A stretch of DNA of 42,920 bases from Bacteroidetes bacterium UBA4414. Its GTDB lineage: Bacteria; Bacteroidota; Bacteroidia; Chitinophagales; Chitinophagaceae. The stretch is taken from positions 4,369-47,288 of the forward strand of contig DGQM01000029.1 in assembly GCA_002389765.1 (NCBI GenBank), in the 5' to 3' direction. The notes under the pieces are model-generated. The model was given only the letters and a program-made list of their open reading frames with translations. It had not been told where the DNA came from and did no database searches. The translations under genes were made by a program, and so were the position numbers. Shown here one piece after another: positions 31,501 to 41,900 of the stretch; the first letter of the stretch is position 1, and every line of letters starts with the position of its first letter.

Positions 31501-31576
31501 GGTGTGGTAGCTCAGTTGGTAGAGCAAAGGACTGAAAATCCTTGTGTCGGGGGTTCAATTCCCTCCCACACCACCA
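31501..31576 (+). tRNA. tRNA-Phe (anticodon GAA)
   Basis: A complete cloverleaf. The acceptor stem is GGTGTGG/CCACACC, the D-arm contains GCTCAGTTGGTAGAGC, and the anticodon stem AAGGA/TCCTT holds the loop CTGAAAA with anticodon GAA. The T-arm is GGGGGTTCAATTCCCTC. The discriminator is A at 31573 and the 3' CCA is encoded at 31574-31576, unlike the tRNA-Asp in this window. Confidence 0.97.
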
Positions 31577-31578
31577 CT

Positions 31579-31610
31579 AAAAAGAGCAATTCATTGAATT
31601 GCTCTTTTTT
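31579..31610. terminator. Bidirectional terminator between tRNA-Phe and the VWA gene
   Basis: A perfect 10-base stem AGAGCAATTC / GAATTGCTCT with a 3-base loop is flanked by A-run and T-run. It has a T-run on both strands, so it can end the tRNA transcript and the convergent VWA gene. Confidence 0.9.
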
Positions 31611-31633
31611 ATGCTCTCTCTTATATCTAAGTA

Positions 31634-32638
31634 TTAATCGAGGTCTACTACATTATCAAGATCCTTTCTTATATAGAATTCCTTAATTCTTTTTTGGGGT
31701 TTGTTATCGCTGTCTGTTATAGTGTAGTACACTCTGTATCTACCGCTCGGCATAGTTTCTTTTTTTGTCATGGGTATTGCGAAGCTCTTGCCTATAGGTG
31801 TGTAACCATTTGCGGTGAGTATGCTCAACTGAACAGAACTTGTTTTATAGTTGCTGGTAAAAAGCAGGTAGCTACCAGTTTGTAGTGCTACTGTATCTGG
31901 TATAGATATAGCTGGTGCCGTAGTAGTTGTATCTGCTTTCTTTAGTGGTTGGCTATATGCATATACGGTATCTGCCTTAGTATGCTTTTTTCTGAATGGG
32001 TTGCAGATGGTATCTATCACAGCTTCCATTGCAAGCTTGCTACTGATATTATATACATTGCCTACACACGAATAGCCGGTAGCAATAGGTTCGTCATAGC
32101 CCAGATTCAGTACATAAGACCTACCTGTTATTTTATTCAGCAATGCCCCTGCCGAAGCACATATGTTACTATCACAATACCTGGTGCCCGATGTTATCAG
32201 TATTACATTATAATCGTCAAAACGGTCTTCAATGTCATAATTGGCAGATTGTTGTAGTGCATACCCTAGTGATACATTACCCTGAGGATGCATAGAGCCT
32301 AACCGCATACGTGTTTGCGAGCGGTTATCTTTACTGAAGTAAACCTCCAGCCTGCTGTCTTTACAATTCTGCACTGTAGTAGGGTATAGATGGCCATATA
32401 GCCTGAGACAAAACTGCACATCTTCATTAGCCATGTGCATACTATCCATCAATCGGGATATTAATAATGAAGCAGCGTCATATTTGTTCAGCTCATCTCT
32501 CCATATTGTATTCATTTTGGCCGAGCCATCGAGGATAATAATAAACTTATCATGCTTTTGCCTTGCCGCAGCAAAGGAGGCAGACATATCTGTGAAGAAT
32601 GATATAAGAAAGAGGATGATATATATATGTAGTCGCAT
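31634..32638 (-). CDS. Exported VWA-domain protein
   Basis: A 334-residue protein from the ATG at 32638 (MRLHIYIILFLISFF), which gives a clean signal peptide; the longer reading from 32680 does not. Residues about 30-195 look like a von Willebrand A domain: FIIILDGSAKMN at the first strand and VILITSGTRYCD at the fourth. The metal site DxSxS is degenerate here (DGSAK). Similar proteins are found as surface or gliding-related factors in Bacteroidota. The C-terminal part (about 240-334) is a beta-rich domain without recognised motif. It is divergent from the giant repeat gene, with a 353-base control region between them. Confidence 0.8.
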   Translation of the reverse strand: MRLHIYIILFLISFFTDMSASFAAARQKHDKFIIILDGSAKMNTIWRDELNKYDAASLLISRLMDSMHMANEDVQFCLRLYGHLYPTTVQNCKDSRLEVYFSKDNRSQTRMRLGSMHPQGNVSLGYALQQSANYDIEDRFDDYNVILITSGTRYCDSNICASAGALLNKITGRSYVLNLGYDEPIATGYSCVGNVYNISSKLAMEAVIDTICNPFRKKHTKADTVYAYSQPLKKADTTTTAPAISIPDTVALQTGSYLLFTSNYKTSSVQLSILTANGYTPIGKSFAIPMTKKETMPSGRYRVYYTITDSDNKPQKRIKEFYIRKDLDNVVDLD

Positions 32639-32677
32639 GTAATAATATTTGGAAATTGTGCAACAACTTCCATTTTT

Positions 32678-32685
32678 CAAAATTA
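32678..32685 (-). promoter_or_regulatory. -7 promoter element of the VWA gene
   Basis: On the minus strand this reads TAATTTTG, an exact TAnnTTTG match, 39 bases before the ATG at 32638. A matching TTTG element is not seen at the standard distance. Confidence 0.45.
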
Positions 32686-32736
32686 GAACAATTAGTATTC
32701 AGGTTTCATTGTCTATTTTTTAATATGTCGTAGCTA

Positions 32737-32770
32737 TTTGTCGTTCGTGGACAAAACTTTGTCGTTCGTG
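32737..32770. promoter_or_regulatory. Two 13-base direct repeats with a 21-base period
   Basis: TTTGTCGTTCGTG occurs at 32737-32749 and 32758-32770, exactly 21 bases apart (two helical turns). The part CGTTCGT matches the last seven positions of the LytTR regulator consensus (MGTTNRK), although the first two positions do not match. LytTR dimers bind direct repeats with this period. It lies between the VWA gene and the giant repeat gene and could control either. The rest of the gap 32639-32991 is AT-rich, with the two -7 elements listed. Confidence 0.5.
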
Positions 32771-32868
32771 CCCAATTGCACTTTGGCTACCTGTCTAACC
32801 CAAACCTTGATGGTATTATTGTCTCGTAGTTTTTTGACAATCTGCGCCCGGTCAAATTTGATTTGTTT

Positions 32869-32876
32869 TAAATTTG
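32869..32876 (+). promoter_or_regulatory. Possible -7 element of the giant repeat gene
   Basis: TAAATTTG matches TAnnTTTG. It would give a leader of about 110 bases before the ATG at 32992. TTTG copies nearby do not have standard spacing, so this is a weak call. Confidence 0.35.
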
Positions 32877-32991
32877 TTAAAAATTAATTGGTTATTGTTT
32901 TAAACGATTTCCTGTAAAAATTAGCACCATAAAGCATTTCAAGCCTGGTGTGGATTGTAAGTGAGAACCACCACTTCAATATCACACATTG

Positions 32992-35900
32992 ATGAATAAG
33001 ATTTATCGTTACGTTTCTTACGTAGTTTTTGCCACGCTGCTGTTTTTCAGCCAACAAGTTTCCGCGCAAAACTGTACCGTGAATGCGGGTGTCAGTGAAT
33101 CCGTTTGCCCAGGGCAGCCATTTGTGCTGAAGGGGAAAGCAAATGGTTTATTTGCTTCAGGCGGTAATGCCACATGGTCTCAATTATCGGGGCCGGCGGT
33201 TATTTTAGGAACCCCCGTAGTTAGTGGTAATGACGTTACCGTTACGGTATCCGGCTATTCAGCAGGTAATACGTATGTATTTCGCTTGTCTGCAAGGTGT
33301 ACGGATGGTTCTCCTGTTTATCAGGATGTAACATTTACGACACTACCTGCAACTACTGCCAATGCGGGTGCCGACGTAGTTTCTTGTGCGGGTACTATCA
33401 ATATGGCAGCAAATGCTGTAGGCTCAGGCGAAACGGGTGTGTGGACCGTTATCGGCGCAACAAATGGTATCAGTATTTCAAATCCTACTTCCCCTACTAC
33501 TGCTGTTACGCTGCCAACTACTAATTCCGGTACAACAACTTTAAGGTGGACAATATCTAATTCTAACTCTTGTACATCATATGATGAGGTAACTGTAACC
33601 AACCGTGGTGGTGTGACACCCGTAAATGCCGGACCTGATCAGACACTTTCTAACTGTTTTACATTTACAACATCAACCCAACTTGCAGGTACATATGCCG
33701 GTAGCAATGTTGGTGGACAGCAGGGTACATGGACATTGATAAGCGGTCCGAATACGCCAACTATAGGTAATACACATTTATATAATACAGGTGTTTCAAA
33801 TCTGGTACAGGGTACATATCGTTTCCGTTGGACGGTAGCAGGACCGTGTGTGAATGGTTATGATGAGGTAGATATTATTGTGCCTGCACCTACACAATCG
33901 GTTACATCAACGCCTAATATCACTCAGGTTTATTGCGATGCCAGAACCAGTGCAGTAATAACTGCACCAACGCCTGCTTATACAAATGAGACCATAACAT
34001 GGGCAAAGATTAGTGGTGCTGGTACAATTACAAACGTAAATGCTGCATCTACAACTATTACAGGTCTTAGCGGTAGCAGTACAACTGTGCTTACCTATAC
34101 TATTAATAATAGTGTTACCGGTTGTACGAACGTAGGTACGTATACTATCAGCTATACTACACCGCCTACCATTACTCCGAGTAGTACAGTGGTAATTGCT
34201 AATCCTGATAGTACGAATGCATCTATACCTTATAGCTTCACAGGTGGCGACCGCACACAGTGGGCACTGATCAGTGGACCTGCGGGGTCTGATATACAGA
34301 GTATTTATGGTATAGGTAATTTCACTACAACATCTGCAGCCCCATTAACACTTAGTGGATTTACTCAAATCGGTAACTATGTCATCAGGCTGAAGAGAAC
34401 TACCAATAATGGACAAGGTGGCTGTGCGGATGCGTTGGTAGATGTAACCGTTGTAATATCAAAAACGCCTACTCCTTCAAATGCAGGTACTTCCCAGTTT
34501 TTGGCATGTAATGTATTCACCACCAATCTTGCTGCAAACGCACCTAGCACAGGTACGGGTTCATGGTCGCAAGTAAGTGGTCCTAATACTGCAACCATCG
34601 CAACACCTGCAAGTCCTACTACTTCCGTATCGGGCCTTACAAATGGAGCATACGTATTCCGCTGGATTATCAGTGCAAATGGTACATCAAACAATCAGCA
34701 GTCGGATGTAAATGTGTTGGTAGCATCTACAGCTCCTACAACTGCCAATGCCGGGTTTGATGCAACAATATGTAATGGTACGCCTTATCAATTGAGTGGT
34801 AATCAGCCAATACTAAATGAAACCGGTACATGGACTGTATCGCCATCTGCTGGTGTTACATTTTCTAATGTTAATAGCTACAATGCTATCGTAAATGGTT
34901 TAGTTGCAAACACTGTTTATACATTTACATGGACAATAGTAAATGCTTGTGGGACATCTGCAGATAATGTTTTGATAACTACCAGTTCAAGTGTAGGTGC
35001 AAAACAAGCTACCGCAGGTGCAGACCAGTGTCTTACTTCAGGTACTACAACCATTACATTAGCAGGTAATGCACCGGGTTCAGGTGAAACAGGTTTGTGG
35101 ACACGTGTTAGTGGTCCTAACACGCCAACATTTACATCTGCTACTACATACAATACTACTGTAACAGGTGCTGTAAATGGTACATATGTATTTGAATGGG
35201 CACTCACTAAATCTGGTTGTAATACTACCAGAGATACGGTAGTAGTAACCATATCGGGTGCAGCTACAACTGCTGCAGCGGGTACAGACCAAACAATCTG
35301 TGGCGCAACTTCTGTAACACTGGCAGGTAATACACCTACTACGGGTACTGGTGCGTGGACACAAGTTGGTGGACCTGGTGGTGCAACCATTACTACGCCA
35401 TCTTCTGCAGGTACAACAGTTACAGGGTTAGTAGCAGGTAGCTATACATTCCGCTGGACAATATCAAACGGCGCATGCAGCAGCAACTACGACGATGTAC
35501 TGGTAATAGTAAGTACGCCACCTAGCGCTGCAAGTGCCGGTACAGACCAGTCTTTGTGTAGTGGTACCAGTACTACATTAGCTGCTACAGCGGTATCATC
35601 GGGTAGTGGTTTATGGACAGCCGTAAGCGGACCTAATACACCGACGTTCTCTTCGTTTTCAAGTAATACAGCTTCGATATCAAACCTTATTATAGGTACT
35701 TATACACTAACATGGACAGCATCATCAAGTCCTTATTGCCCGCCAAGTATTGATACTGTACTAATAAATGTAACGCAGCCGGCTGTTGCTACTACACCAT
35801 CTACCAGCTTGTGTAATGCAACTACTGCATCGTTAGCCGGTAATGCAGGCAGTACAGGTACATGGTCTAATGTCAGTGGCCCGAATACACCGACACTTAC

Positions 35901-38900
35901 GCCTAACTCATCAAGCAGTGCTATTGCTACAGGTTTGATACCGGGTACGTATCAGTTCAGGTATACGATGCCTGCTGTCGGAGCTTGTCCTTCAACAAAC
36001 AGTACTGTTTCAATAACTATAAGTGCCCCTGCAACTATTGCAAATGCAGGTGCCGACCAATCGTTATGTATACTGAATTCTCAGCCTACCATATCAACAG
36101 CGTTAGCAGGTAATACACCAACTGTTGGTACAGGCCAGTGGTCTTTAATAAGTCAATCTGGTGGTTCTACACCTACATTCTCTCCAAATGCTGCGACGTC
36201 AAATGCAACTTTAGGTAACCTGACAGCAGGTGTGTATTTGTTGCAATGGAATATTACAAATGGTAACTGTGGTTCTAATAATGATATCGTAAGGATTACC
36301 GTTTCAGCTGAACCATCAAATGCCAATGCCGGTTCAGACCAATTGAATGGTTGTACCAGCAATATTTATTTGGCAGGTAATGTACCAACAGTTGGCGTTG
36401 GTACATGGACTGTAGTAAGTGGCCCTAATACACCAACGATAGATGCACCAAATGACGCAAATACCAGAGTCGTAAATACTGTACCGGGTACATACGTTTT
36501 CCGTTGGACTATTGCTAATGGGGTTTGTACTTCTAAAACAGACGATGTAAGTGTAGTTGTTACTTCTACACCGCCAAATATTGCAAATGCAGGTGTTTCT
36601 CAAACAATTTGTAATACTCCTGGTCCAACATCTACCGCTACACTCGCAGCGAATGCGCCTATTTCAGGTGAAACGGGTACATGGACTGTAATGAGCAAAC
36701 CTTCAGGCGCTCCAAATCCTACATTTACAAACAGTGCTTTATATAATACACAAATCAGTGGTCTGCAAGAGGGTACTTATGCCCTTATGTGGACTTTGAA
36801 TAATGGTAGTTGTGTGTCTACAGATAGCATGACTATCACTGTTAGTGATCCGCCAACAGCTTCTAATGCAGGTACAAACCAAAATGTTTGTTTATATACA
36901 CCTGTTACATTAAACGCTACTGCCGTGACAGTTGGTACAGGCACATGGACAGTTGCTTCAAAACCGGGCGGTGCACAAGACCCTGTGTTTATTAATGCAA
37001 ATTCGAATAATACTGCTGTTACAGGTTTGGTTGCAGGTACTTATGTATTTACATGGACTACAACAAATGGTTCTTGCCCAGCAAGTACATCAAACGTAAC
37101 GGTAACAATATATACACCGCCAACACCTGCTAATGCTGGTGCTTATCAAACAGTATGTTATGGTACTACTGTTACAATGGCGGGCAATCAACCTACTACC
37201 GGTACAGGCACTTGGTCTGTAGTTTCTCAGCCGTCGGGTTCTCCTGCGCCTGTATTTACTGCTAGCCAGTATAATACTACTGTTACCAATCTGGTAGAAG
37301 GTACTTACGTATTCCAATGGCAGATTGTAAATGGAATATGTACATCTTCAGACAATACACAAATAACAGTTCAGCCTGCGCTTGGTAATAATACAATCAG
37401 TGCTGCTCAAACAATATGTAATGCCCAGGTTCCTGCTGCTTTAACTGGCAGCACACCAACGGGTGGTAACGGTACTAGCTATACTTATCAATGGCAGAGC
37501 TCTACAACCAGCGGCTCTACAGGCTTTACGAATATTTCAGGTGCTGTGTCTAAAGACTACAGTCCGGGTGCATTAACTGCTACTACATGGTATCGCAGAA
37601 CTGTAACATCCGGTGCTTGTACAACACCTGATATCAGTTCAGCAATACAGATTACTGTACAACCACCAATAGCAAGTAATACCCTTACTGCGCCTACACC
37701 TGCAACATTCTGTCAAAGTGGTGATCCCGGCAACATAGTAGGCGCTACGCCTACCGGTGGTGACGGCAGTACATATACTTATCAGTGGCAAAGCTCTACT
37801 ACGAGTGCCAGTACTGGATTTACTAATATTTCAGGAGCTGTATCGCAGGATTATGATCCATCTACAATTAGTGTTACTACCTGGTACCGCAGAGTAGTAA
37901 CATCAGGTTTCTGTACGTCTACAAGTAGTGCGGTGGGTATTACAATATACCCTTACCCAACACTTACAAGTTCCGGTACGGGTACAGTTTGTAGCGGTGT
38001 AACTTATTCGTACACACCAACAAGTAGTGTAAGTGGTACTACGTATTCTTGGACGCGTGCTACAGTAGCAGGTATCAGCAATGCTGCTGGTAGCGGTACG
38101 GGTTCTATTTCTGAAATACTTACAAATACTACTAATGCAAATGTTGATGTAACGTACGTTTATACATTAACAGCAAACGGTTGTACTAATCCTACTACAT
38201 ACAATGTGGTAGTAACAGTAAAACCAAAACCGGATGTCACAGTGCCATCAAATCTGGTATTGTGTAATGGCACTGCAACCGGCGCAATGACATTCAGCGG
38301 CGCTGTATCAGGTACTACTTTCAACTGGACGAATAACAGAACATCTATTGGCTTAGCGGCTTCAGGCACCGGTAATATCGCAACATTCAATGCGGCGAAT
38401 GTAACAACAGCACCTGTTGTTGCTACTATTACAGTTACTCCGGTAGCTAATAGTTGTACAGGTAATTCGGCGAATTATACAATAACGGTAAACCCTACAC
38501 CGGTTCTCAACAGTGCTACAACAGCAACTGCATGCGATGGTGTAGCGTTTAATTATACAGCTACAAGTGCAACCGCGGGTACAACATTCAGTTGGACACG
38601 CGCTGCAGTTGGTACGAATGGCTCATCTAGCGGAAGTAGTGCAAGTATCAGCGAAACACTTGTAAATACAGGAACCACAACGCTTACAGCTACTTACGTA
38701 TTTACATTGACAGCAAACGGCTGTTCGAATACACAGAACGTAACTGTTACAATATATCCTACAGCTACACTAACAAGTACACTGACGCCATCAGCTATAT
38801 GTAGCGGTACTGCATTCAGTTATACACCTACAAGTGCTACAAGTGGCGTTACCTTCAGTTGGTCACGTGCTACAGTAGCAGGTATAAGCAATGCTGCCGG

Positions 38901-41900
38901 TAGCGGTACAGGTAATCCGAATGAAACACTTACAAATACTACAGATAACCCTGTTAACGTAACATATGTTTATACATTAAGCGTTGGCGGATGTACGAAC
39001 CCAAGTTCTTACAATGTTGTAGTAACAGTTAATCCGAGACCGGCACTCAGCAGTACGCTTACACCGTCGGCAATATGCAACAATACCACATTCAGCTATA
39101 CACCTACAAGTAATACATTCAATGCTAATCCTTCAACCTTTACATGGACGCGTGCAGCTATTGCTACTATTAACAGTAATGTAGGTGGTAGCGGTACAGG
39201 TAGTATCAGTGAAACATTGGTTAATAGTTCGACAGCTCCTGTAGTTGTTACATACGTATATACTGTTGCTGCAAACGGCTGTTCAAGAACACAAAACGTA
39301 ACGGTAACGGTATATCCAAACCCTACTTTGACAAGTTCTTTGTCTCCGGGGACAATATGTAATAATGCTACATTCAGCTATACACCAACAAGTGGTACAA
39401 CAGGTACTACATTTGCATGGACACGTGCAACAGTAGTAGGTATCAGCAACAGTGCCGGTAGCGGTACAGGTAACCCTAACGAAACATTGACGAATACTAC
39501 TACAGATCCGATAGTAGTAACATATGTTTACACGCTTACAGCAAACGGCTGTACAAACCCAAGTACATATAACGTAAATGTAACGGTTAATCCTACGCCG
39601 GTATTAACAAGTACTACATCACCATCTGCAGTATGTAGCAATACACCATTTACATATACACCAACAAGCAGCACAACAGGTGCTACTTATACATGGACAC
39701 GTGCTACTGTAGTAGGCATCAGCAACGCAGCAGGCAGTGGTTCAAGCGGTGTAAATGAAACATTGATAAATACAACTACAGCTCCTGTAAACGTAACGTA
39801 TGTTTATACGGTTCGAATAGGTAGTTGTGCTAATCCATCTACTTATAATGTAGTCGTTACAATTAATCCAACGCCTACGCTTAGCAGTACGCTTACACCT
39901 GCTGCTATATGTAACAATGCGACATTTACATACACAGCTACAAGTGCAACATCTGGTACTACATTTACATGGACACGTGCTGCTATTGCTACTATAAACA
40001 GCAATGTAGTAGGTAGCGGCTCTGATGGTAATATCAGTGAAACACTGACGAACTCATCAACGGCCCCTGTAAACGTAGTGTATGCAATAACGTCTACTGC
40101 AAACGGTTGTTCTAATACACAAAATGTAACGGTTTCTGTAAATCCTACGCCGGTATTAACAAGTACATTAACGCCTGCTGCTAAATGTAACAGTACGGTA
40201 TTCAGCTATACACCAACCAGCAGCACAAGTGGTGCAACATTTGCTTGGACACGTGCAGTAGTTGCAGGTATCAGTAATGCATCAGGTAGTGGTACAGGAA
40301 GTATCAGTGAAACATTGGTTAATACTACTACAGAACCTGTGGTAGTTACTTATGTATATACAGTTTCTATTAATGGTTGTGCTAATCCTGCAACTTATAA
40401 TGTAAATGTTACCATTAACCCTACTCCAACACTAACAAGCACGTTGGCGCCTGCTGCTATATGTAGTGGTACAACATTCAGCTATACGCCAACTAGTGCA
40501 ACTACAGGTACTACATTTGCGTGGACACGTGCGGCCATTGCTACTATAAATAGTAATGCTGCAGGTAGCGGTAGTGGTGCGGTGAGCGAAACACTTACAA
40601 ATACAAGTACTGCTCCTGTAAATGTGACTTATATTTATACATCGACTGCCAATAGCTGTTCTAATGCGCAGAATGTAGTAGTTACAGTTAATCCTACACC
40701 TGTTTTGACAAGTACTTTGAATGCAGGTACAATATGTAATAATGCTACATTCAGCTACACGCCAACAAGTGCAACATCGGGTACTACATTTGCTTGGACA
40801 CGTGACGCAGTAGCGGGTATTAGTAATACGGCAGGTAGCGGAACGGGGAACCCGAACGAAACATTGACAAATACAACTACTGCTCCGATTGTTGTGACTT
40901 ATGCTTACACACTTGCAGCGAATGGTTGTTTTAATACACAAAACGTAACTGTAACGGTAAATCCTACACCGGTATTGACTAGTACGTTAACGCCGTCTGC
41001 TGTGTGTAGCAATACGCCATTTACATATACGCCAACCAGCAGCACAACAGGTGCTACTTATACATGGACACGTGCTACTGTTGCAGGTATAAGTAATACA
41101 GCGGGCAGTGGTTCAAGCGGCGTAAATGAAACATTGATAAATACAACTACAGCACCGGTAAACGTAACATATGTTTATACAGTGCGTATTGGTAGTTGTG
41201 CTAATCCTACTACATATAATGTAGTAGTTACTGTCAATCCAAGTCCGATATTGATAAGTTTACAATCGTTATCTGCAATTTGTAATAACACAACATTTAC
41301 ATACAATGCGGCTACAGCTACAACAGGTACTTCATTTACTTGGAGCAGAGCGGCTATAGTAGGTATTAATAGTAATGTAGCGGGTAGTGGCACGGGTGCT
41401 AATATCAGCGAACTGCTTAGTAATAGTACAACTGCTCCGATAACGGTTACTTATGCTATATCATTAACAGCAAATGGCTGTACAAATACACAGAATGTTA
41501 CTGTTCCTGTTAATCCAACTCCGGTATTGACAAGTACGTTGACACCATCTGCTATATGTAGTAGTTCAACATTCAGTTATACCCCAACAAGTAGTACCAG
41601 TGGTGTTGCATTCAATTGGAGCCGTGCAGCAGTTGCAGGTATCAGCAATGCTACAACAAGTGGTACGGGTAATCCTAATGAGGCTTTAATTAATACAACT
41701 TCTGCGCCGATAGATGTAACCTATGTTTATTCATTATCTGTTGCGGGTTGTGGTAATCCGTCAACATATAGTGTTGTAGTAAGCGTGAAGCCAACTCCAA
41801 TATTGACGAGCACGTTGACGCCTGCATCGATTTGCAGTGGCGCAACGTTCAGCTACACCCCGACGAGCAGCACAAGTGGTGCGAGCTATGCATGGAGCAG

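Noticed and set aside
32884..33069. Short minus-strand frame over the start of the giant gene
   Set aside because: It overlaps the signal peptide region and leader of the giant gene and has no recognisable protein features.
40432..40941. Long cysteine-rich open frame on the minus strand
   Set aside because: It is antisense to the family C repeats and arises from their codon pattern (ACA/TGT on the opposite strand). Similar frames recur in each repeat at the same phase.
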